Below, one piece after another: positions 8,601-16,500 of a stretch of DNA of 48,594 bases. The stretch comes from JAHBNG01 sp039028975. GTDB taxonomy: Bacteria; Chloroflexota; Anaerolineae; Caldilineales; Caldilineaceae. The stretch is taken from contig JBCCHB010000132.1 of assembly GCA_039028975.1 (NCBI GenBank), forward strand, positions 1 to 48,594, in the 5' to 3' direction. Both the position numbers and the translations under genes were made by a program. The stretch's first letter is position 1. Every line of letters begins with the position of its first letter. The notes under the pieces were generated by a model. That model ran no database searches, was not told the DNA's origin, and was given only the letters and a program-made list of their open reading frames with translations.

Positions 8601-11600
8601 CAACCACCAATCAGCCGGAGCCAGCACGCTTTGCTGGCTTCCGCTGGACCGACTCACGCGGTAAGACGGCCACGGACGTTACCAGGCGGTGGGTGCGCAC
8701 CCGCTACGTGCATGAAGCGCTTGATCCAGATGGCGAGCTTGTCGCTGCGCCCCATAGTCGACTCCATGAGCAGTGGACCTATCGCTTTAAGGGCAATGAG
8801 ACCCATCTGCATCAATATCAGGTTCGTAGCCACAGTCATCACCTGCTCTTTGGAAACGCTCAGACCCAGGTGGTGTTGCCAAGCAAGACGCTCACCTGCA
8901 CAACCCGTCTCGACCATCGGACGCCAGAACAGTGCATGGACCAGGCCGACCACGTTTTGCGCACAGAGCAAGAGTGGACTGGATACGAGCCATCAACGTG
9001 GGACGATCCAATCGAGGCTTGTGATCCCAGCACGAATTCCTGTACACCCAATCCAACTTATGAAATCTTTGCCAAAACAGCCGACCTCCGCGGTGTGGGG
9101 ACCACACCCTCCATCGGCGACCGACGTGCCGAATATGCCTATCAGATACGCTACGGGCAGTCGCTATCCAGCGGAAACTGTATTCCAACTTTGGAGGGCT
9201 GCCAAGAGTTTCCCGATCCGCCGCCGCACGACTACCGCGTTCTGCTGCGCAAGACCACCCGCTATGAGCAGACGGCAGAGAGTGAACAACAGATGGTGGC
9301 TCGTGTTGACACAGCCTATGGCACGCTGACTGGGCGGCCATTGACCACGCGCGTTTATCAAGGAGAGGATCTCTATGCCCAGACCGCCTACACGCATGAT
9401 GAAGCCACCGGCAATCGCACCGGCATCAAGAAGCCCATGCAGCACACAAGCAATGGTAGCTCTAACACGGCGACTACTTTTGCCCATGACAGCCACAAGC
9501 TCTACGTCGACCAGACGACCAACGAACTGGGTCATGAGGTCCATACACAAACGGATGTGGCGACTGGCGCGCTACTACAGCGTCAAGGCCCCAACCGCAA
9601 GGGCAACGTATGGGATGAGGAGCGGTGGGCCATTGACGGCTTTGGCCGCGTCCTGTCACACAGCACCTCCATCGACTACAGTAGGAGCTACCAGCTGCGC
9701 GAGGTGGCGCGCTATACCTATGCCGATCGGCAATTTTTCAATCACAACGAAGCGGTCTATGTAGAGACCGAGCGCCTGCGTGATTTCTCTGGCGAGCGTT
9801 GGATACACAACCAGCAGAAAATGGATGGGTTGGGACGCGTCACGACGACCGTGCAGCATATGCCCGACGGACGCCGCCCCACCACCACCTACCGCTACGA
9901 TGATCTTGGCAACCTGAGAACCCTCGACGTGCCCGATCCGAGTCAAGCAGATGGTAATGCGACCGTTCGCTATACCTACTACTATGACAGCCTAGGCAGG
10001 CTCATCCGCTTTGCGCGACCCGATGCAGGCAACGGCCTCTCAATCTCTTACGTCGGCCTGCAAAAGACGGTGCACGAAAATGCAGCCGATGGCTCTGGTG
10101 CCATACGCGTTGAGCTATACGACGCATTTGGGCGTTTAACTGAGCTGCGTGAAAGCTATCCCGATACAGACGATGCCATTACCCGCTACGACTACGACGC
10201 CAACGACAACCTGAGCCGCATTGAAGATGCGGAGGGCAACACGACGATCTTGACCCATGATTGGGTAGGCAATCGCACAGCCATCAGCCGCGGTCAACGT
10301 ACATGGCGCTACACCTACGATCTCAATGGCAATCTGCTGAGTGAGGTAAACCCCATGCCGGAGGATGCTGCGCCAGAAGAGTACACGGTGCAGTACGCGT
10401 ACGACGACCTGGATCGAATCACTTCTGTGTCGTATTTGGACCAGCGTGTGAGCCAGTCACCAGAGGGTACTTTTGGTTCTGAAAGGCCAGAATTGACCCC
10501 AACGGCAACGCCTTCGCCAACTCAAACGGCCACGGCAACGACTTCGCCGATTCAAACGGCCACGGCAACGCCTTCACCCACTCAAACGGCATTGCCTACC
10601 CTGGCACCAACGGTAACTGTCGAGCCTGACCCATTAGGCGGTGGACAAACGAACGACCACGCGATTTATCTGCCCATCGTACAGAATGGAACCGATCGCG
10701 TGCCATTGGTGAATGCACAGTCCGCCTCGCTTGAAGCCGTGAGCAGCGAGATCTATTTGCCGGTGGTTACTGAAACCAACACCTTACAAACCAGTAGCGC
10801 AACGCCACCACAAGTCCGCGCCAGCCAATTAAACATGGTGCAGGCCATCACCACCATCAGCTATACGTATGACCAGAATGAGAACGGCATCGGAAACCTA
10901 TCACGCGTAGACTTACCCTTCGGGATCATTGCCTATGGGTATAATGCACGCGGCCTCGTCACCCGTGAAGAGCGCTCCGTTGCGCTCAATGAAGAAGCTA
11001 CCCTAAATGCTACGCAGTGGGTTGAGCGCTCCTACAATGCGTTAGGCTTGCCCAAAGCCAGCACCTGGGATGATGGGCAACGATGGCGCATCACCTACGA
11101 TGGCCGTGGTCTGGTCAACCGTGTTGAGTGGACCGACCCGCAAAGTGGCGACTGGCAGATCGTAGCAGATTTCGACCGCAACCTGGCCGGTCTGCCTATC
11201 GTGCGCAAAAGCAGCTACGGCCAACTGCGCACCTATGGCTATGACGTGCTGGGCCGCCCCACCAGCGATGTGACCACAGTCAACGACACGGAAATCGCCA
11301 GTCGCGGCTACACCTACAGCGATTCGGGCGATCTCCTCAACGTAAGTGGTGAGACCAACGGCGTGTCGGCTGCGGCCAGCTACTCCTACGATGGGCAACA
11401 TCGACTGTTGACGGCAAGCGGACCCAATGGCTACAGTGCCGCCTTTAACTATTCGCCCACCGGTAACGTGAACACGGCCAACGTCACCTGGAATGGTTCG
11501 ACCGAAACCCGCGATGTGAGCTACGTCTATGGCGCCACCGACCCACAGGCCGTGGACCAGTTGACCAGCGCCGACGGCAGTATCTACGCCAGCTTCGCCT

Positions 11601-12811
11601 ACGACCTAGCCGGCAACATGACCTGGCGCAGCACGCCCGACGACGACTTACTGCTCCACTGGGACGGGCTAGACCAGATCCGCGTGGTCGAGACGCCCAA
11701 CGGCACCGAGACCTACTACTACGACCATGATCAATCGCGCGTCTTAGCCGTCAGCGAGAGCGACGGCGTTCGCTTCTGGTTTGGCGAAAGCGAAACCCAC
11801 TATGACCTGACTGGTACGCAGACCAAGCGCTATCTGCACCTCTCGGCCGGTGGTCCCACACTGGCCCGCGTCGAGGATGGCAGCACCATCGAGCTACAAT
11901 ATGCCGACGCGCTGCAAAATCTGATGTTCTCGCTCAACGCTGCAGGCGAAGTGGTTGCCAGCTTCCTCTACGGAGCCTTTGGCGAAGTGGTCTACAGCGA
12001 AGGGGAAGAGAATCACCGCCGCCAGTTCAACGGCAAGGAGAACGACGCCGTCAGCGGCCTGCGCTACTACGGCTATCGCTACTATGATCCACTGACGCTG
12101 CGCTGGAGCAGCGCCGATCCGCTCTATGAATTTGTGCCCGAATTGGGGATGCATGAACCACAACGGATGAATTTGTATGGGTTTAGCTTGAATAATCCAG
12201 TGCGCTACTTTGATCCAGATGGGCGTGATGCCAATGATACCGACAATGAGCGTACAGATTCTGATGGTTCACAAATATGTGAACCCCTTGATCGTGACAC
12301 TTGTGAATTAAGTGATGAAAGCAATGACAATAGCGATGACAATAAAAACAACGGAGCTATGGAAGAAGAAGTATGTACCATCGACATCATGTGCGAATTA
12401 GAAAATTTGGAAGGGGATGGTGAACAGACGTCACATGGGGCGGCAGCTGGGCCTCGTGGTTACCAAGGCCAGACTGGTCATTCAATTGGTGGTGATGACC
12501 CAGCATCACCCGAGGAAATTGAAGAAATGAAAAAGGAGGTTAGCATAATCAAGCAAAAAGGGAAAGCCGCTACACCAGCTGAATTAAAGAGGAAAAAGGC
12601 TTTACAGAAACGACTCAAGCAGCTCAATAAGCGTAAGTCGAAAATCGCCCATAGCGCAGATAAATCGAATCGAAGTAGTGCAACAAGAACAGCCACTAAA
12701 GTGGTGGCCGGAGTCAGCGCAGGATATGTTGGTTACCGTATTATACGATTTCTTCCATCTCTTTTACCTCCTCTTTGGGGGACCATACCGGCAAATGCTG
12801 CGATTCCCTAA
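5699..12811 (+). CDS. Secreted SpvB-RHS repeat protein with variable C-terminal tip
   Basis: 2370 residues from ATG 5699 (GAGGA six nt upstream; the GTG at 5639 lacks support). Residues 1-30 are a Sec signal peptide ending near LAAPAD. A SpvB-like N-terminal domain follows (NVGDWGVADERGTATYTFPI, LRYSSNSPLRGGIAAGWTFD). FG-GAP/VCBS calcium-binding-type motifs occur at intervals (DVDGDGIRDRI, DLDGDGFLDLV, DMTGDGLPDFVV, DVNGDGLLDLAT). The second half is YD/RHS repeats closing with the RHS core motif (LRYYGYRYYDPLTLRWSSAD, NPVRYFDPDGR near 12190-12226). A Thr/Pro-rich stretch with two IYLP[IV]V motifs interrupts the RHS repeats (about 10490-10830). The ~195-residue tip after DPDGR is acidic, then Lys-rich coiled coil, then hydrophobic, and looks lower in GC than the body. 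The layout resembles a TcB-TcC fusion of Tc toxins but with a signal peptide. It may be a polymorphic toxin or a surface protein; the tip activity is unknown. Operator site A lies upstream. Confidence 0.88.
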   Translation: MPIRKRTFSIQFIITFYFVLANITPTLAAPADPFTGASQSFDAAPPEASNFNVGDWGVADERGTATYTFPIEVPPGRNGMQPSLALRYSSNSPLRGGIAAGWTFDLPMIERDHSLGVDGGLHYKASLPSASGRLVKVDDKLPFDDAVAAYRVNFDTSFTRLFLRGDSVEGDYYWTALTTDGVQHHFAEKKDSAGESRWLIEEQTDTFGNTVNYFWSAVYGLGEGSLPPNLIDYRLDRIEYSANANAGLKAHAKVEFAYDPPQFCPNAQIPLGAAMRRGSTSVNGSSPPKTIETSVRDTQGDGWRLSRKVDLNYDFHNSTLFEDPLEIQPDDSNQVRQLDCQHNRLRYLNQIDVTAYDPDGNATDLPPLTFNYNRRIHTTRPLIEFGPDPLGTRSVNAPGIAEYGSVYGQLGSLKDVDGDGIRDRIAVIEENETCVFTWQKGQLGGNFADTIHKSRLPTFDWFYQSHIQNPNNNVTGKIDEFEHCTLTGQVVFREIYTPPDNNIPKPLYGRALQTYGYNFIDFTGDGRIDLLVTPLNPELAFGQLKDDYPEDFPAPRPVSTGGSDAPHKFTSWLYHNANERPEYNQLHNVQSVFSVQAFAVAAPVSMSAPGNPEVELGKQTTVASLPPNLVDLDGDGFLDLVELGQTWTRPVTSDCGGVVPVPDYRRPRWCVYFGRGGLTFSKAHVWYVPWQEGAIGSYSQTDFDDPTYHQQTWTVAGIADMTGDGLPDFVVANRDTGQLEAHLNTGSSFLDEPFLLNHEADALDRTQIDYRADGGVLVGDSGNRGQRRTLVDLDQDGLTDILTFVDAGPGDAEDITRPHKVFAAFNLGAAFSDPQELPQAWLPAKRLFAAEQGNWELKSDFVDVNGDGLLDLATWNGQTLNYISSPGLAPASDLLRSVENGRGMKITFDYKPTSDPEVVGCISADCSDSHLPHVNWVVSALEVDPGFDAPTMRTEYTYAEPRYLSTQATTNQPEPARFAGFRWTDSRGKTATDVTRRWVRTRYVHEALDPDGELVAAPHSRLHEQWTYRFKGNETHLHQYQVRSHSHHLLFGNAQTQVVLPSKTLTCTTRLDHRTPEQCMDQADHVLRTEQEWTGYEPSTWDDPIEACDPSTNSCTPNPTYEIFAKTADLRGVGTTPSIGDRRAEYAYQIRYGQSLSSGNCIPTLEGCQEFPDPPPHDYRVLLRKTTRYEQTAESEQQMVARVDTAYGTLTGRPLTTRVYQGEDLYAQTAYTHDEATGNRTGIKKPMQHTSNGSSNTATTFAHDSHKLYVDQTTNELGHEVHTQTDVATGALLQRQGPNRKGNVWDEERWAIDGFGRVLSHSTSIDYSRSYQLREVARYTYADRQFFNHNEAVYVETERLRDFSGERWIHNQQKMDGLGRVTTTVQHMPDGRRPTTTYRYDDLGNLRTLDVPDPSQADGNATVRYTYYYDSLGRLIRFARPDAGNGLSISYVGLQKTVHENAADGSGAIRVELYDAFGRLTELRESYPDTDDAITRYDYDANDNLSRIEDAEGNTTILTHDWVGNRTAISRGQRTWRYTYDLNGNLLSEVNPMPEDAAPEEYTVQYAYDDLDRITSVSYLDQRVSQSPEGTFGSERPELTPTATPSPTQTATATTSPIQTATATPSPTQTALPTLAPTVTVEPDPLGGGQTNDHAIYLPIVQNGTDRVPLVNAQSASLEAVSSEIYLPVVTETNTLQTSSATPPQVRASQLNMVQAITTISYTYDQNENGIGNLSRVDLPFGIIAYGYNARGLVTREERSVALNEEATLNATQWVERSYNALGLPKASTWDDGQRWRITYDGRGLVNRVEWTDPQSGDWQIVADFDRNLAGLPIVRKSSYGQLRTYGYDVLGRPTSDVTTVNDTEIASRGYTYSDSGDLLNVSGETNGVSAAASYSYDGQHRLLTASGPNGYSAAFNYSPTGNVNTANVTWNGSTETRDVSYVYGATDPQAVDQLTSADGSIYASFAYDLAGNMTWRSTPDDDLLLHWDGLDQIRVVETPNGTETYYYDHDQSRVLAVSESDGVRFWFGESETHYDLTGTQTKRYLHLSAGGPTLARVEDGSTIELQYADALQNLMFSLNAAGEVVASFLYGAFGEVVYSEGEENHRRQFNGKENDAVSGLRYYGYRYYDPLTLRWSSADPLYEFVPELGMHEPQRMNLYGFSLNNPVRYFDPDGRDANDTDNERTDSDGSQICEPLDRDTCELSDESNDNSDDNKNNGAMEEEVCTIDIMCELENLEGDGEQTSHGAAAGPRGYQGQTGHSIGGDDPASPEEIEEMKKEVSIIKQKGKAATPAELKRKKALQKRLKQLNKRKSKIAHSADKSNRSSATRTATKVVAGVSAGYVGYRIIRFLPSLLPPLWGTIPANAAIP
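10502..10591 (+). repeat. Three 30-bp tandem repeats coding a Thr/Pro linker inside the RHS gene
   Basis: Three consecutive 30-bp units begin at 10502, 10532 and 10562, each close to ACGGCAACGCCTTCGCCAAC followed by TCAAACGGCC. They encode TATPSPTQ-type decapeptides. Such units expand and contract easily. They sit between two RHS repeats rather than at a domain boundary, which is unusual. Confidence 0.8.
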
Positions 12812-12931
12812 AATTTGTCTCACCCAATTGATAACGACGAGCACTGAAATCCTATCTGGATGCAGTTGCGTTCATCAGCAACAGAATGTCTACTTCAACG
12901 CCAAACCGCAGTGTGATTCGGAGACATAAGA

Positions 12932-13453
12932 ATGATTACCATCAACGGTCAATACCAACTAGCTGAAGTCCAGGCAGCCCAAAAGCTACATACCAGACGG
13001 ATTGTGCGTATATTCTGGTTCATTATCATCATGATGGCCGCCTTTCCAATCGTCACCCAACAGTTCGATGGACGGGCTCTTTTCTGGCTGCTGTTGCTTC
13101 CTTGCCTTGCCCTAATCATAGGGCTAGCAGTCGGACAGCGTTTTTTATTGCTGCGGCAGGCGGCACATGCCTTTGCCCAGCAGAAAGACCTCTCCGCACC
13201 TTTTACGATTGAAATGACCGATGAGAAATTCCACATGCGCAACGAGCTTGGTAACAGCCACATCCCATGGGGTGATTTTGTCAAATGGGCAGAGAATGAC
13301 GAGTTTCTCCTGCTCTACCGATCGAACATGCTTTTTCACATGCTGCCGAAGCGCCTCTTTGACAATCCAGACGAAGTCGATTTCGTCCTTGAACGGCTTC
13401 GTGAAAATAGTGTTCCCGACCGTGGTAGCTTGTTCCTTGCGCATGGTAAGTAG
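12932..13453 (+). CDS. YcxB-like small membrane protein, candidate immunity partner of the RHS protein
   Basis: 173 residues. Two membrane helices lie near the N-terminus (VRIFWFIIIMMAAFPIV and ALFWLLLLPCLALIIGLAVG), followed by a cytosolic-type domain (FTIEMTDEKFHMRNELGNSH, IPWGDFVKWAENDEFLLLYR, HMLPKRLFDNPDEVDFVLER). The helix pair followed by a PH-like beta domain with W..F.k..E.......Y is the YcxB-like pattern. GGAGA lies upstream of ATG 12932. The gene follows the RHS gene by 120 bp on the same strand. Small membrane proteins directly after RHS toxins are often immunity proteins, so that role is a reasonable inference; nothing in the sequence proves it. Its stop codon lies inside a GACCGCAACG hairpin repeat. 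Confidence 0.7.
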   Translation: MITINGQYQLAEVQAAQKLHTRRIVRIFWFIIIMMAAFPIVTQQFDGRALFWLLLLPCLALIIGLAVGQRFLLLRQAAHAFAQQKDLSAPFTIEMTDEKFHMRNELGNSHIPWGDFVKWAENDEFLLLYRSNMLFHMLPKRLFDNPDEVDFVLERLRENSVPDRGSLFLAHGK

Positions 13454-13506
13454 ACCGCAACGCCACGCTTCGCATCTGAGGATGCTCGCTCCACGTTGCG
13501 GTCTAC
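13450..13506. repeat. GACCGCAACG hairpin repeat, copy 1
   Basis: GTAGACCGCAACG (13450-13462) pairs perfectly with CGTTGCGGTCTAC (13494-13506). The loop of about 30 nt holds a further small hairpin. The left arm contains the stop codon of the YcxB-like gene. A second copy is at 24073-24120. There is no T-run after the right arm, so it is a mobile hairpin repeat rather than a simple terminator, though it could still stop transcription. Confidence 0.75.
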
Positions 13507-13543
13507 CGATAATCAACCACACCCAAACAGAAGGAGTCTTTGC

Positions 13544-16500
13544 ATGTTATTTACCAATCCATTTCGCCGTTGGATTCCATGGGCGGTCATAAGCATTGCA
13601 ATCGGTGGCGTACTTGCCGCAAGTATGAGTTTGCAAGAGACAGTGCCAGCCTTGGGGTTAACAGCTAGCGTCTCTACAGATGAAAAATATGTAGCCAATG
13701 CGCAACCCACGGCAGATCTTATCCCTTTAGATGAGATTGCACACGTAGCCGCGGGCAGATACCACACCTGCGTGCGAACCACAACTGGCGGCGTGAAATG
13801 TTGGGGGGCAAATAACGTTGGTCAGTTGGGTGATGGCACCACTACCCAGCGCCACCTGCCCACAGATGTGCAGAACTTAGGTAGTCAGGTGGTTACCGTT
13901 GTCGCCGGTGGCTCGCACTCGTGTGCGTTGACAACGGACAATACGCTCTTCTGCTGGGGGGCGAATACCGTTGGGCAGCTCGGCGCGGATGTGGGCAGCT
14001 CTACCTCTGTCCCAGTCGAAGTGGCAGATCTGAACAGCGTCATCACGGCTATCTCCACCCATCGCGACCATACCTGTGTGCTGACAGAAGAAGGTGGCGT
14101 CAAATGTTGGGGACAGAACAGCCTGGGGCAACTGGGCAATGGCTCTACCGAAGTGAGCCAAACGCCTGTGGACGTCAGCGGTTTGACCAGTGGTGTCACT
14201 GCAATGTCAGTCAGTAATTATCACAGCTGTGCGGCCATGGCAGCCGGTGGCGTCAAATGTTGGGGGCGCAATCAAAGTGGCCAGTTGGGCAGTGGAGCCA
14301 CGTCGGATCACATCCCTACACCAGTCGATGTCAATGGCCTCGCTGAACGCGTGTCAGCACTTGCCCTTGGGGATGGCCATAGCTGTGCCTTAATCGATTC
14401 GGATGGAGATGGTCAGGGTGGTGTGAAGTGTTGGGGCGCAAATAACTATGGTCAGTTGGGCAACGGCACCAGGCCACCGAATTTATCACCAGTTGATGTC
14501 TCGGGCTTAACCGATGGTGTTGCGGCCATTACCGCTGGTCAATGGTTCACTTGCGCCCTGACGGCTACGGGGGGTGTGAAATGTTGGGGATATAATGTCA
14601 GTAGCCAACTGGGCGATGAAACCAGCGTTAATCGCAACACGCCGGTAGACGTCAGCGGGCTAGACGGCGGCGTGATTGGCATCTCGGCTGGCGATGATCA
14701 CGTTTGTGCTACGCTGGATACGGGGCACGTCAATTGTTGGGGGGAAAATCAGGACAGCCAATTGGGTGATGGTGCGCTGCCCTATCACAACACGCCTTTG
14801 GCCGTGACCAATTTGCCTTCGACTATGACGGCTGTTGCCACGGGAGATTCTCACACCTGCGCCATTGCCACAGGTGGCGGAGTCTATTGTTGGGGCTGGA
14901 ACAGCATTGGCAAGTTGGGTGATGGCTCCACTGTGAACAGCAGTGTGCCGGTTGCGGTGAATAGTTTGGGGAGCGGTGCGGATACCGTGTTGGTTGGCAC
15001 CAGCCATAGCTGCGTGCTTACCATTGCTGGTGGTGTACAGTGTTGGGGTGGAAATGACGATGGTCAGGTGGGCAATGGCACAGTGAAGAACCAACAGACG
15101 CCTGTCGATGTGTCAAAATTGCCGAGCGATATCACGCAAATCGCCCTCGGGCGCGAGCATACTTGTGCCTTAAGCAGCAGCAGCGGCGTTTTCTGTTGGG
15201 GCCTCAACAGCGACGGACAGTTGGGCGATGGCACCAACGATGATCGTCATGATGCGACGGCTCTCCCCAGATTAAGCGACCGTGTCATGAGCATTGCGGC
15301 TGGTGCTCAACACAGTTGTGTTATCACAACCGAGGACCAAGCGCAATGTTGGGGTAGCAATGACCATGGCCAGTTGGGGGATGGCACGAAAACATCGCGC
15401 AGCACACCTGTGACTGTGCCTGATCTCAATAACGTTACTGCGCTGGCATTGGGCTTTGCTCATACCTGTGCGCTGACCGATGCAGGAAAGGTGCAGTGCT
15501 GGGGCAGAAACACCTATGGACAATTGGGTGATGGTACGCAGATCGGTAAAGAGGTACCGGTGGATGCCCAAGGTTTAAACAGCGGCGTCACGGCAATTAC
15601 CGCGGGAGATAACCATACCTGTGCTTTAAGTTCAGACGGCAGCGTCCGCTGCTGGGGCATAAATTCCTATGGCGAAGTGGGGGACGGAACTGATGTAGAG
15701 AAGCGTCACGCGCCTGTCGCCGTCAGCGAGTTGAGCGGCGGTATCGTGGCGATTGCTGGCGGCCTAGCGCATACCTGCGCGATAACGGAGGATGGCGGGC
15801 TAACGTGTTGGGGGCGGGATCAATATGGGCAACTTGGCTCTGGACGGCTATTGCAAAGTGCTGTACCCATCAACGTGATGACAACCCCGTGCTATCCGTT
15901 GACCCTATCACATCAGGGTGATGGGCAGACTCCTTCTCTCTTTCCAGCCAATTCCGATGCGTGTGGGGCAGGGCACTACACAGCCGGCGACACCATCACT
16001 CTGTTGGCTCTTCCTACGTCGGGCTGGCTGGTCAGCGGCTGGAACGGCACCGACGATGATAGTAGCATGGACACGAGCAACACCGTCACCATGCCCGCCA
16101 ACGATCATACAGTCACCGTTACCTACAGCCAGACAACCATCAATACAGCCACAGCAATACCAACGGCAACATCAGCCGCGACACCCGCTGTGACACCCGG
16201 TGTGACACCCACTGGAATGGCTACACCCATGCCGCCAGAAGCAGGCGATATCTTTGAAACCAACAATCTCTGCCAAGACGCGGGGGCGATTACGCCGGAT
16301 GGGACAACCCAAACTCACACCTTCCACCAGGCTGATGATGTGGATTGGGTGTACTTTGAGGGCGAGCAAGGCACCACCTATCGCATCGAAATTCAGCCTG
16401 GGGTTGGCTCCACCGTGGATGTCGCATTGGAGCTCTACGCAATATGCAGTGCGCTGGCTGATCAGCAGCAGTCCAAACCCTTTACGCCAGGGGTGCGATT

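Noticed and set aside
8538..9329. 263-codon plus-strand frame inside the RHS gene
   Set aside because: It is an out-of-frame shadow of the RHS coding sequence, without ribosome site or domain; the same holds for other long shadows in the RHS, RCC1 and Ig genes.
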